From the NCBI GenBank assembly GCA_963082975.1, contig OY720344.1:60726546-60790545 (forward strand): a stretch of 64,000 bases of DNA. The letters are read 5' to 3'. Shown here piece after piece: positions 22,892-34,644 of this stretch (position 1 is its first letter; every line of letters starts with the position of its first letter). The position numbers were made by a program, and so were the translations under genes. Source of the DNA: Labia minor (taxonomy: Eukaryota > Arthropoda > Insecta > Dermaptera > Spongiphoridae). The notes beneath the pieces are model-generated. The model saw nothing but the letters and a program-made list of their open reading frames with translations. It was not told the DNA's origin and did no database searches.

Positions 22892-24951
22892 GGGTCATTC
22901 CACGTCAACTCATCCAGGCCGTTTCACCCAAAATCTCAGATTTTTATGAAAATTGGTAAATATGTTCTATTTATAAACATGAAAAACACCACCAAATTTT
23001 AATTTTTTATCTCACATAGTTTTTGAGTAATGGCAGTTTAAAGATTGGCGTTTTTAAATTTCCGAGCCTCGGATAAGTCCAAATAAAACGTGTATTGGAG
23101 AAGAAAATAATTTCTCATTCACTTATTTAACCTCCTATCTTGTTGAAATTTTTAAGGCATGTTCTTATAACTATGAGGAATTGTAAAAAAAATGTAACGG
23201 ACCCCAAAATATTTTTAAAAAAATTATATGTTGGATATTATAAAATTTTAAAATTACAAACAAAGTTTAGCGTAAAATGAAATATCACGACAAGGGAATG
23301 AGATAATCAAGAACTTTTTTTTTCCTAAATTATCTACATGAAATGGGCTTTAATTTAAATAAATAAAAGTTTTGTGTATTTGCCTCCTTCTATTTACTAA
23401 GACCACTGCAAGTTACAACACATTAATTATGAGCAATATGAGAGTCTCAATGGCTGAATTTTGTTAATAATTAGACATTTTAATATTAAATAAAATATTT
23501 TTACCTAAAAATGTCCATCGAAGGAAAGTTTAACAGCATTCTTACAACCAAAGTTTGAAAACTATGAGGAAGAAGATAGGATCGAATTCAAACAGTGGGT
23601 AGCTACAGACAGGACACAGATGATAACTCAAACTTCAACCACACACACATTGATGAATTTATTGATGAACTAACAACAAAAATAGAAAAATTGATCCCAC
23701 ATTCTTATATTGCAAAAAGTCAGTCGAGCTATTTTAAAAGTCTAAAGGATAACTGCGCGCCAAATCAAGCCATTATATCAATCAATTGACTTCAGCGAGA
23801 ATTTCTCTTTTGTGATTCAAGATGAGGTACAGGGTTATCATTGGACCTCAGACTCCTGCTCTGTTCACCCAGTAATAATTAACAAGAGTGTTGATGACAA
23901 AAAAATAGTCTCATCACATTGTATAATTTCCGATGACTTAAATCATGATGTTTGTATGGTTTATAAGATTCAAGATACCCTGTTAGAATCCAATGATAAC
24001 CCTGTACCTCATCTTGAATCACAAAAGAGAAATTCTCGCTGAAGTCAATTGATTGATATAATGGCTTGATTTGGCGCGCAGTTATCCTTTAGACTTTTAA
24101 AATAGCTCGACTGACTTTTTGCAATATAAGAATGTGGGATCAATTTTTCTATTTTTGTTGTTAGTTCATCAATAAATTCATCAATGTGTGTGTGGTTGAA
24201 GTTTGAGTTATCATCTGTGTCCTGTCTGTAGCTACCCACTGTTTGAATTCGATCCTATCTTCTTCCTCATAGTTTTCAAACTTTGGTTGTAAGAATGCTG
24301 TTAAACTTTCCTTCGATGGACATTTTTAGGTAAAAATATTTTATTTAATATTAAAATGTCTAATTATTAACAAAATTCAGCCATTGAGACTCTCATATTG
24401 CTCATAATTAATGTGTTGTAACTTGCAGTGGTCTTAGTAAATAGAAGGAGGCAAATACACAAAACTTTTATTTATTTAAATTAAAGCCCATTTCATGTAG
24501 ATAATTTAGGAAAAAAAAAGTTCTTGATTATCTCATTCCCTTGTCGTGATATTTCATTTTACGCTAAACTTTGTTTGTAATTTTAAAATTTTATAATATC
24601 CAACATATAATTTTTTTAAAAATATTTTGGGGTCCGTTACATTTTTTTTACAATTCCTCATAGTTATAAGAACATGCCTTAAAAATTTCAACAAGATAGG
24701 AGGTTAAATAAGTGAATGAGAAATTATTTTCTTCTCCAATACACGTTTTATTTGGACTTATCCGAGGCTCGGAAATTTAAAAACGCCAATCTTTAAACTG
24801 CCATTACTCAAAAACTATGTGAGATAAAAAATTAAAATTTGGTGGTGTTTTTCATGTTTATAAATAGAACATATTTACCAATTTTCATAAAAATCTGAGA
24901 TTTTGGGTGAAAAAATGACTATTTTCTGGTTGAATTGACGTGGAATGACCC
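22892..24951. mobile_element. Giant palindromic (snapback) element with ATTA duplication
   Basis: Two arms, 22922-23845 and 23989-24912, are reverse complements; every part I compared by eye matched over 924 bp, including a nine-base homopolymer. They enclose a 143-bp loop (23846-23988). Outside the arms, both ends carry GGGTCATTCCACGTCAA as an inverted repeat, but the next 13 bases on the left and 22 on the right differ. Flanks are ATTA on both sides (22888-22891 and 24952-24955), consistent with a 4-bp target duplication. The arms contain pieces of a transposase-like frame that continues into the loop, so the element looks like one end of a larger DNA transposon copied back in inverted orientation. 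I do not know the superfamily; Sola-type elements use 4-bp duplications, but that is only a guess. Confidence 0.85.
23509..24042 (+). pseudogene. Broken transposase-like frame crossing the palindrome loop
   Basis: Three overlapping frames appear to belong to one protein. KCPSKESLTAFLQPKFENYE runs from 23509. A piece with HTHIDEFIDELTTKIEKLIP ends at 23789. DFSENFSFVIQDEVQGYHW then continues through the loop to CIISDDLNHDVCMVYKI and reads on into the opposite arm until a stop at 24040-24042. Two frameshifts separate the pieces. The D-F-S-E-N and I-S-D-D-L segments recall, from memory, an uncharacterised family scattered in arthropod and cnidarian genomes that looks like a DDE-type transposase. 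The right arm carries the first two pieces again in reverse (identical 64-codon frame at 24045-24239, minus strand). Function is inferred only. Confidence 0.6.
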
Positions 24952-27900
24952 ATTATAGACATTTGAAAAAATACTAGATGAAGTATTACGTGCCATCATC
25001 ACTCATAATACAAATCGCATGAGTATATTTAATATGATATTTTATTTAAAAAAGTATATCTCAAAAAAATATTTTAAAATAAAAAAAATAAATTATTTAA
25101 TTAAATGTTGAGAGCTTGATCCCAATTCTAATCTTTACTGAAGAATTCCAATCCATAAGTACTTAAATTCTAATTATTCATAGAATATATAATTATACAC
25201 TAATATTGTTTTTCTTAATAGTTTTACTTTAATTCATTATATAATATTTTGTAACATTTCTGACCTCTCCTTTTCGATCAATGGCTAAAACATAGAAATC
25301 TTTAAATCCATTTACTTTTTCAATGAAATTGTTTAATATTTTTGGACACTTGATACTTCATTCAATCTCTCCCATTTATTAATACCGTTAGAATTTTAAT
25401 AATTAATGAAATCATTTTTTTATTAATTAAATTTTTTAAAATTTAATAAATTAATTAATTTTTTTTTTTATTAATTATTATTAATTTTAATTTTTTTTAA
25501 ACAAATAAAATAAACTATTTATTTTATTTGTTTATTTTTTTTTTATTAATTTTATATTTATTAATTTATAGAATTAGTTAAAAAACTTTAAATGTTACTA
25601 TTACTTATATGAGTAGCTGACATGAGCTATAATTTTCATTAAATTTAATTGTATATATAAAAATCACTTGAGATTGAATAACGAATAAATATGTGACCAA
25701 TCCATGATCAAAGTAAGAATTTAAAAAAAAAATCATGTCAAGAATTTACAAGTTCCATAGTCATTATAAATATTTGAGATTTATTTATGAAATATATTTT
25801 TTACATTTATAAAATAAATTAATAAACACTTTCTATAAGTTGGGGCATTAAGGTTCTACTAGGAGAAGATGAGATTCGTGAAAAATTATTATAAATATAC
25901 CATATATTTATAAAAGAGAAAACAGTATAGGAAAAGTAAAATACAATTTATTTTATAAAATATAAATTTAAATTAGTAATATGTTGATAAATAAATGGAT
26001 GATAAATTATAATTACATACAAATTACCATTTTTTTAAATTTAAAGTGGTGGGAGGAGTTCCAGAGAACGCAGCCCCGTATTTGGTTTCATTGTACAATA
26101 AATTGTTAAAATTTTATAGAATATAACGAAAATTGAAAAGGAATAAAATTTCTCTAAAGCTTAAATCATATTAAAGAATTTATGTTTGGAATTAGTGAAA
26201 TGCTTGGATTATTTCAAAATTTTAATTGTTTTTTTTTTATTATAAAATTCCACAACTTTTATTAACATTTTTGCTCTTTTTTTAAAATAAATAAAACAAA
26301 TAGAACTAATTTATCGATAATTTAATTTTTTTTTTTTTTTTGATGGGGATGAGAAAAGAATCTGAAACCGAATCGTTGTGGGGGTTGTTCTTTCAACACT
26401 ACCCCTTATAATATCCATTTTAATAGTGGACCCCTTGATGTTGGCCATCTGCTGCATAATGCCCCAACCACTTGATTGGAATTTAACCAGAGAGGCAAAA
26501 AATAAAAGAGAGAAAAAAAAGAGAGCGGGAATAAAAACAAAACAGCCCGAGCGGTTGATTTAATGGATAGAAAAAGACCCTGTATATATATACCTATATA
26601 TCTATATATATATATATATATGTGAACCACCCCTAAATACTTCTTCAGTAATTAATCGTGCACAATCGACAAGGGTCTGATAATTCTCTGATCTTTTTTT
26701 TATTTTATGATTTAAAACAAAATTTAATTGTCTTAGTTTATTTATATATTATATAATTCCTTTATTATAAATAATAATATTCACAGCTAATGTTAAATAG
26801 AGAGATACCCAATTTGTGTGTATATATAAAACGGTATTTATATTTCGTTTCATGTAAAATTCACACAAAATCTGAACAAATGGAACATTTTTTTTATTAA
26901 TTAAAATGAGAAATTTATATTATTTTTAATAATTAGATTATTTGATAAAGAATAAATATATTTTATATAAACAAATTCTGTTTAAATTAATGTTAATAAA
27001 GTATTGGGAAGCTACTTGATAAAAAAGTAGCGCCTCCGATCAATAAAATCAAGGTAAAGGTTGATAGGACCACATGATCCATGATCAATTCAATATCGCC
27101 CTTCTTGTATTTTTAAAATTTGCACTCGTTAAGGCATTTTTCAACGAAATTGCATTATTCAATAATTTGAATGACTAGAACGGTAGCTTAATGTTTGTCC
27201 TGAAAGTTGGCTGAACTCGCTGGTTCGAACTTCGCCAAGTTAAATTTAATAGTTAACTTAAAATTAATCCTAATGATGGTAAATGAACATAAATATCAAA
27301 AATCCAATGAAATAAAAAAAAAAAATAAATATAATTTTGCACCAAGTTCATTATTTTTTAATAATTCTCTAATATAATTTATTATATAATACCTCCCACA
27401 CACACATTCACAATATTTACTTCTTCTTCACTCATCTTTCTTAAAAAATATATATATATTTGATTTTTAACTGAATTTTAGGTGAATTAATTAATGTAAA
27501 TCAATTTAAAACCTGACAGGCGCGTCTCATACACTAAATCCCACATCCCCCTCTCACCCCGCTTTCTCTCTCATTATTCCCTCTCTGTTAGTTTCCCTAT
27601 TCAAATAGCTACTACAGAGAAAGCTACAATGTCAGTTTTGTAATTAGTTTCAGAACATTGCTTTTATAAAGAGGTACAATACAAGCGATTTTATTTGTCC
27701 CATCAAAAGTGGGCTAACATTTTTGTTGTTAGTATATTTCTTCTATTTCCCTCTCCTCATTTTAATTATTAATCAATTAATCATCATAATCATCTTCATA
27801 ATTATACCATATTTAATAACTCTAAACCTTCAACCAGACAAATATTATTTAAACTTTTCTTTTTTAAAAAGGAATTTATAAGCTTAGAGTTGAAGGAGGA

Positions 27901-28057
27901 TTTCATTGCTCTTCTCTCTCTCTCTCTCTCTTTCTCTGTCTATATATATATAGGTCTTATCCTAAATATCCATCCAGTATTTGAGTTTTCTTTTCATCTG
28001 GATTCTTTTTTTTTAAAAAAAAAAAATAAATAATGTTACGCTTACTGAATTTTGATT

Positions 28058-28062
<5 letters not shown>

Positions 28063-28093
<31 letters not shown>
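28063..28093. repeat. (AT)n microsatellite
   Basis: Uninterrupted AT run. Confidence 0.95.
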
Positions 28094-28097
<4 letters not shown>

Positions 28098-28817
28098 GTA
28101 TATCTAAACCCACAAACGTTTTAAAGAAAAAAAGCGAAGGGAAATAATATTATATTGTATATTTATATATAAATGCAAAACCACTCACAAATAATATTTA
28201 TACTTACGTATGTATTTCTAAATTTTTAACAAGAATTTGTGTTCCATAAATTATTATTATAATTAATTGATAATTTTATATTTTTGATAATAATATGAAT
28301 ATATTTATTATAATTAATTGACACAAATGATTCTAAATTTATGTTTAAATGAATTTTTTAAAATAAATTAGTGATATTAAATTTATTAAATATATTTAAT
28401 TAAGATAATTAAATTTTTTATATTATTTATTTATTTAAGTCACGTAGCTTCATGATGTCGGTTATAAAATTTTTTGATATTTAAACCCTTAAAAAAAAAC
28501 ATAAAAAAATGAACTTTCCATTTTAATTTATTTTATTTTTTTTTAACATAGGCCTCTAATTAAATTTAAAATATAAAAAATAGTTATAGTTCTATGTGTG
28601 GTAAAATTAAATTAGATTAAAATAAAATGATTTGAATCAATGATTGAAATTGAGTCGAGAAAGTAAATTGTGCGTGAATTGAAATTTAATTTTAAAATCT
28701 ATATTACAAGTAATAGGCAATTACCATTTTATGAGGGTTAATTTTATAGAATGCAAAGTAGCCTCTCACTGGGATACACCTGCTTTTTGTGTTCAACAGC
28801 ATCTGAAAGAGTTAAAA

Positions 28818-28853
28818 AGAGAGAAAGAGAGAGAGAGAGAGAGAAAGAGAGAA
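28818..28853. repeat. (GA)n-rich microsatellite
   Basis: GA run with two AAAG interruptions. Confidence 0.9.
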
Positions 28854-29038
28854 ATGGAAGAAAGTACTCTGTTATCCAATCAATAAATGGAACTCTTCAC
28901 TGAATTCTTAACAAAAAAGTAAAAAAAAAAAAAAAAAAAAAACAAAAGCGTTCGTTATTTGAATATTTGTTTAAATTATCTTTTACTTTATTTTTAGATT
29001 TTGATTGTGTGTATTTTTTAAATTTCATTTATATATCA

Positions 29039-29039
<1 letters not shown>

Positions 29040-29073
<34 letters not shown>
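29040..29073. repeat. (AT)n microsatellite at mariner insertion site
   Basis: AT run ending at the left edge of the snapback mariner; it supplied the TA target. Confidence 0.9.
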
Positions 29074-29074
<1 letters not shown>

Positions 29075-29764
29075 GAGGGTCTTTCACTAAGTAACCGTCG
29101 TTTTGAAATAAAAAATAAACCAATTGAGATACAAAAATTTTATTATATACATTTTAGAACTACACTCTTTCTCTACTTTTCTACATATTCACCAAATAAA
29201 TTCAAGCACTTATCATATCTTTTAACAGTTTTTGAAATACCGTCAGCATAAAAATCTTCCGCATGTCTCGTCAGTAATGACTTGGTGAACAAAGTGAACG
29301 AGAAAATTCGTGAGAACCGGCGCTTCACAATCTCGGGATTTTCCGATCATTTTCCTGAAATTTTTCGAAGTTTTGTGCATGAGATAGTGACAGAAAAACT
29401 TGGCTATCACAAGTTTTGTGCTCGTTGGATTCCAAAAGTGCTCACCGACGATCACAAAATGAAAAGAATGAGTTCTGCCATAGACTTTCTTACTCGGTAT
29501 GACATTGAAGGAGAAACGTTTTTGAACAGGATCGTTACCGGAGATGAGACTGTGACATGTTGGCTAAACTCTCAGGCGGCAGATTTTTATGCAGACGGCA
29601 TTTCAAAAACTGTTAAAAGATATGATAAGTGCTTGAATTTATTTGGTGAATATGTAGAAAAGTAGAGAAAAAGTGTAGTTTTAAAATGTATATAAAAAAA
29701 TTTTTGTATCTCAATTGGTTTATTTTTTATTTCAAAACGACGGTTACTTTGTGAACGACCCTCG
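29074..29764 (+). mobile_element. Snapback mariner derivative with about 190-bp inverted arms
   Basis: Ends are CGAGGGTC and its complement, flanked by TA. Normal mariner inverted repeats are about 30 bp, but here 29074-29262 is the inverted copy of 29576-29764 with a few mismatches. The left arm carries, in reverse, the coding sequence for the transposase C-terminus that also lies in its normal place on the right. The original 5' end has therefore been replaced by an inverted copy of the 3' end. Total length is 691 bp. Confidence 0.9.
29282..29665 (+). pseudogene. Mariner transposase remnant (second lineage)
   Basis: A 127-codon frame in this coordinate range contains the second DNA-binding half (VNEKIRENRRFTISGF), the linker (KLGYHKFCARWIPKVLTDDH) and the first catalytic aspartate in IVTGDET. 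It then jumps within a few residues to the extreme C-terminus (SQAADFYADGISKTVKRYDK to GEYVEK and a stop at 29663-29665). The second and third catalytic aspartates are deleted and the N-terminus is gone. It clearly differs from the proteins at 7531 and 42729. No activity is expected. Confidence 0.9.
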
Positions 29765-29766
29765 TA

Positions 29767-30012
29767 TATACTAGCTGCTCAGACCGCTTTCGGCGCTCTT
29801 CGCACCTAAAGTGGGGGCCCCAGAAGTGATACGTATTATTTGGATGAAATTTATTTATTCTCAAGTTGCGTGAGAACAATAATGATCATATTTATATTTT
29901 AATATTATATTAACTAAAGTATATTAATTGAACGCATATTTCTGAATTTAAAAGCAAGTTGATTTTCAAAATTTTATTTTTTATTTACATATGATTGATT
30001 AGTCTCTCGGAC
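29767..30012 (-). repeat. LINE 3'-end-like fragment
   Basis: Begins TACTAGCTGCTCAGA after the TA run, as at 34645 and 59495 (and, more diverged, 57455), followed by a G/C-rich GTGGGGGCCCC patch. On the minus strand this would be the 3' end of a LINE running into TA repeats. The rest of this stretch is A/T-rich and may be the tail of the Jockey relic interrupted at 30013. Confidence 0.5.
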
Positions 30013-30715
30013 TAGGGCTTTCAATACCGAACTAAAATCTGAATACCGGTATTTGGTATTTGAAATTTGAAATACCGGGATACCGGTATTAATACCGGTA
30101 TTATGATATTAATAATAAATTTACTAGCTATATTTCTACTTACCTCAGTTGTTATATTGACTTTTTAACAAATAATATATGAAATCCAATAAATATTGTT
30201 CTGAAATGAGTAGATATTATTTATTTTATTACATAGAGTAATAGTAGAGTAGGAGTAGTTAGATACAAAAAAACGTGCAAGTAAAATAAAGTAAATATTA
30301 AATTTTATGTTACATTTTACATATAATAGGCTCGTATGGTATTATATAATTAAAGAATTAAATATAATTAAAGAAGTAAAAAATATACAAATATAAATTG
30401 AAAGTATTTAATATTAATAACTTGCGTTTTGTTTATTAAAGTTTGTTCTTATAAAAAACACAACGAATCAAGCGTTTCATCATCAAACGAGGACCGAATT
30501 TTCGTACAATTATAACCAGCTGCCGAAAAAGCTCTTTTTGATTCTACACTTGTCGGCACTATTGTCATTAAAAAATCATACACATTTTGTAAATTCGTAA
30601 ATTCGTAATACCAAAATACCGGTATTTTTACATAAATACCGGTATTTAATACCGGACAAAAATCGTCCGGCATCCCGGTATTCGGGATCCCGAGATCCCG
30701 GTATTGTAAGCCCTA
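30013..30715 (-). mobile_element. hAT-derived element (703 bp) inserted in a LINE relic
   Basis: Flanked by the perfect 8-bp duplication TCTCGGAC (30005-30012 and 30716-30723). Terminal inverted repeats are TAGGGCTTTCAATACCG and TAGGGCTTACAATACCG. Both ends are full of ATACCGGTATT palindromes, likely subterminal binding sites. It is not related at its ends to the hAT pair at 10658 and 44042. The only coding remnant is on the minus strand at 30449-30673. Confidence 0.93.
30449..30673 (-). pseudogene. hAT transposase C-terminal dimerisation remnant
   Basis: A 74-residue minus-strand frame contains MTIVPTSVESKRAFSAAG followed by KIRSSFDDETLDSLCFL, the hallmark of the hAT C-terminal dimerisation domain. 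Everything upstream (zinc finger, catalytic aspartates) is gone, leaving a short derivative that could only move with help from a full-length relative. Confidence 0.88.
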
Positions 30716-30723
30716 TCTCGGAC

Positions 30724-31490
30724 CTTGCACTTCGTTCTTAAATAATAGTATTCATTTTTAGATCTCGATGAATATCTTTATCGCGACAATTCCATGGAGC
30801 AATAACAATAATTCGTAACATTTTTTTTTGGAAGGTTTGAATCATTTTTATATTTGATTTTCACTACAACCCACAACTGGAGTCCATAAGTTCAAACAGG
30901 TTTCAGAATTTGTTTGTACAACAGTAGTTTGTTACTACCAATAAGCCATTCCATTTTAGATCTCACTACGTTTAGCTGTTTTCTTTCTATTTTGTGTTCT
31001 TTCCATTGAAGTTTAGCATCAAGATATACCAAATGGTAAAATAGGTCCTATAATTTCTTGTAGTTCACCTGCTGAGATTTTTCTAAAGCTAGAGTACGCA
31101 TCTTCAAAGCGGACTCGAAAGTGTTTATTCCGAAGATAGGACTTCAGAGATCAGTGAACGCCTTTGGAAGTATTTTTTTCAGGTTATACACCAATCCCTC
31201 ATTCCATACTCTATCGAATGTCATTTGTTTGAAAATATAAATATATTTTCTGTCCAACATTTTCTTGGAAACCATTTATATACTTGGTTTCCAATTTTTA
31301 ATTTAATTCTCTCAATTTGTAAATATAATACTATGATTGTTTTTATTTCTTTTCAGAGTCCATTTTTGAGTCATTTAGTATTGTTGTTTGTGTAATATAA
31401 TGATATCGTGTCATTTGCATATTGAACAATTTTAAATATTATTATTTTGAAAAATCCCTGGTGTATAATGCATAAAGAAAAGTTAGGGTA
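30724..31490 (-). pseudogene. Jockey-type LINE reverse transcriptase relic (rearranged)
   Basis: Minus-strand fragments across frames: a segment with FDRVWNEGLVYNLKK near 31240-31180, RFEDAYSSFRKISAG near 31110-31070 (normally leading into the PQGS loop, here decayed), YLDAKLQWKEHK near 31035-31000, and LIGSNKLLLYKQILKP near 30960-30910. A QYANDTISLYY piece, the decayed YADD box, lies upstream at about 31435-31400, which is out of the normal order, so the relic is rearranged or composite. Many stops and frameshifts. The hAT element at 30013 inserted into its downstream end. Confidence 0.75.
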
Positions 31491-32401
31491 AAAATAGAGT
31501 CAAGTTTATAATTTTAATATTAAACAGAGGTAGTATGTATTCAAATTAAGAGATAAACATTACAGTGTTTCGATTTTTAAATTTTATATTAAAAAGAAAA
31601 AATAAATATAAATGCATTATTCAGTTGGATTAACTACATACTTTTCCCCAATATATTTATTCATTTATTTACTAACAAAACAAAAGAAAATATCTGAAAC
31701 CTAAATTTTAAAAGAATGGGATTATATTTTTTTTTCTAAAACTGATTAATATTTATGATTATTTATTTGTTTCTGTTTAAATTCTTGGCTATTTGTTATT
31801 TGAAGACAGTGAAAAGAGTGGCAATGGTGGAAGTGGAAATGGTGGGCGAATTGAGTGAATGTGGGGAGTGATTGCAGGAGTGAATAAAAAGAGAAGTGCC
31901 CTCTCTTTTAATCAATCATTGGAGTGAAGTAGTATGAGGTCTGTTCCTATTTTTAGGATTCTTTATAAAACCATTCAAGCTATTAACTATTTATCATTCA
32001 GATGAAAAAAAAATGTTATCAAAGGGGATAAGTAATTAAATATATTGTACGTGGAATCTAATATGTTATAACATTTCCTATCAAATTCACCTTTTAATTG
32101 TCTCTAAATATAAAAACGTCTATTTTTGTTTACATCTCTTATACATGTTTATAATATGTACGTAAATATAAGTAATAATTTAAAATTTTTTTTTTTTATT
32201 TTTTCTTTGAATGAATAAATAAAAAACTGAAGCGTTTACAAAAAGAAACTATTGGTTGGTTTTCTTTCTATCTCTTTCTTGTTCTATCCCCACTGTCTCC
32301 ACCACCCTTCCCAACAACCAATTCATTCATAGATAAATATATAAATATAGTGAACACAGCAAGAGAGTAGGATGTTACTTAAGTAAACATTGTATACAAA
32401 A

Positions 32402-32436
<35 letters not shown>

Positions 32437-33269
32437 TCAATTCCTGGCAAGTGACGGTTGAATGTTGACATAAACGTAGAGATAACAGAAATTACGACTG
32501 GATATTTGTGTATCTAATATTATTCTAATCTATGTAGATTAGAATGTAGGGAAAAATACACACTCACATATATATATATACACTTTTAATAAAAATGAAA
32601 AGATAAGCAAAAATGTCTTTGGAGGATTCATATCACTGTACCTAGAAAAAAACATTAGAATGAATGAAATTTCCTAATCATGAATACCAAATAGTAATAT
32701 AATATAAATTTCATTTCATCTAAAACATATTATTACAAAAATAGTTTAATTTATTCAAATTATTCAAAGCTAAATTATAGATCTCTGCTAGTTTCATCTT
32801 GAAAACTAATTTTGATATTTCAAAAATTCTCAAGTGTTTTTTTTAAATCTAACTTTAGAAACAATTATTGTATATAAAGTAATGGCGTTTCTGCGCATGT
32901 CACAATTTAATTAATTAATTAGTCAGCTCATTGTGATCAAAGACAGTTTAAGGTTATGAGGATTGATGAGTTGTAAATAATTTTTTTTTACTAACATTTT
33001 TTTAATATACAGTAATATTTTTACATTAGTAAATAATTTAATTAAATTATTTTTGTTATATTGAGTAAAATAAGGAAACAAATATGTACATATCTATCAT
33101 GTTTAGTTTTTGAATTTGTTGTTTGTTTATCCAAATTCATTACAAGTTCGAAAATATGGTGTTTTTTTTAAGTTCAAATTTAGTAATTTTAATTTTCCCG
33201 GCTCCAATCGATCAGAAACAGAATCAACGTTATACAATGAGGAATGAAAACAAATATGTATCAGACAAT
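31491..33269. other. AT-rich stretch, no gene seen
   Basis: A purine-rich patch near 31800-31880, (AT)n at 32405-32434 and a second short TA run near 32568. No recognisable element. Confidence 0.6.
32405..32434. repeat. (AT)n microsatellite
   Basis: Uninterrupted AT run. Confidence 0.95.
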
Positions 33270-33600
33270 CGAGGAGTTATTAAACAGTCTACCTTGGTCA
33301 ACCATCAAACATTTGCAGCTGATTGGGAAAGTAAACAGAGAAGGTGTTTGAAACCCGCTTAACCTGAACATAGCTAACCGGTTCATTAAATGCAACTTAT
33401 TGCTTCAAGGGTACAATACAGAAGCGTGTTTTGTTCAATTGATCAATGGAGATGAAAATGGATTCTGCAAAGCGCAAATCGCAAGTGAATGCAATGAATT
33501 GGAATGCAAAGTACTCGCCCGGTGTTGCACTATCCGATTTCCATTTATTCCGGAAAAAGATTTACCAATTTGGAAGATATTTTTCTCCTTAAAAAGATAA
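33270..33600 (+). pseudogene. Decayed mariner-like transposase relic
   Basis: Short stretches on the plus strand read like a mariner transposase: LLLQGYNTEACFVQLINGDE resembles the region up to the first catalytic aspartate box, and YSPGVALSDFHLFRK matches the third aspartate box with the Asp changed to Gly. No inverted repeats were found. Frames are shifted, with a stop at 33360-33362. The match is by eye, so the call is tentative. Confidence 0.5.
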
Positions 33601-34231
33601 TTGGTAATGAGTGTAATGGATGGTGATGGATACAAATAAAAAGTCGTTAAAACATTATGTGTTTGAAAATAATGCGAAATAATATTACTCCGCCATAATT
33701 TGTCATGCTGGAAATTTTAATTGTAATTTTATTTTAAGAAATTTAAAAAATACTTTTTTTTGGATAATAGTTTTTTTATAAAGTATATGTTTATGTGTTT
33801 TGATATATATTTAGATTAATTAGTTTAATAAACTTCAATTAATAAAAAAAATATAAAATGATTTTTAATATGACAAGTCGATTTTTTAGCCCACAATCCA
33901 CTTATTATGTTAATTTCAAATACTTTTTAATAAATATAAAATACTTATAAATATATTTTCATATACTCAATTAATTTTCATAAAATAAGAATATATAAGA
34001 TAAATAGATTAAATTATTAAATATGATTCGATATTTCTTTCTCAAGTTCAATGAACTAGATTTATATAATTTCTTTAACTATAAATTAAAATTAAAATTT
34101 CATGAATAAAATCACATAATTATAAATTTCTAAAAGGATGAATTTTTTAAAAATTATAAGAAATTTTTAATTAATCATTTAGTTAAATGATGTTAAAGCA
34201 TAACAAAATACCTGTCTAAATAACTTTTTTA

Positions 34232-34264
<33 letters not shown>

Positions 34265-34644
34265 AGAAACAAATTGATTGACTAAATCGTAACCCAAACC
34301 ACCTGGTTGCGTAATTTATGACCAACCATAAATATCTATTTTTATTTCGATTCATTAATTAATTAAATTCAATTGCATTTATTATGCATCCGAAAAAGGG
34401 AATTTTTTTTATACAACAACAAATTAAATATATTTTTATTTTTTATTACCCATTAAAACTAATAAATATTAGTAATTTTGACTAAAAAAATTCAAATTAT
34501 GAAAATTCAAATAATTTAATTTTATTTTTTTAGGATATATTTTGGAATTTGTATATCATAAAACTTTGAAAAACAAAAATAGACAAAGACATAATTTATT
34601 TCATTAATAAGACCACCCACTTATGAATTAATTTATATATATAC
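33601..34644. other. AT-rich stretch, no gene seen
   Basis: A/T runs with a TA microsatellite at about 34238-34264. Nothing recognised. Confidence 0.6.

Larger units (their letters stand above)
24956..29039. other. AT-rich stretch, no gene seen
   Basis: Four kilobases of A/T-rich sequence with a pyrimidine-rich patch near 27540-27600, (CT)n near 27908-27935, (AT)n at 28063-28093 and (GA)n at 28818-28853. The 61- and 74-codon frames at 26378-26630 are low-complexity and oppose each other. A GGTTCGAACTTC phrase near 27222 lacks a tRNA fold. Confidence 0.6.

Noticed and set aside
23595..24239. Two identical 64-codon frames as separate genes
   Set aside because: They are mirror images of one broken transposase-like frame created by the palindrome.
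22892..24951. Palindrome as a pure assembly artefact
   Set aside because: Not fully excluded, but the distinct outer tips, unique loop and matching ATTA flanks fit a real inserted element better.
26378..26630. Opposed 61- and 74-codon frames
   Set aside because: Low-complexity, partly TA microsatellite, and mutually overlapping on opposite strands.
27195..27240. GGTTCGAACTTC, B-box-like, possible tRNA
   Set aside because: The flanking bases do not form a T stem and no cloverleaf could be drawn; same for GGTTCGAATC near 8610.
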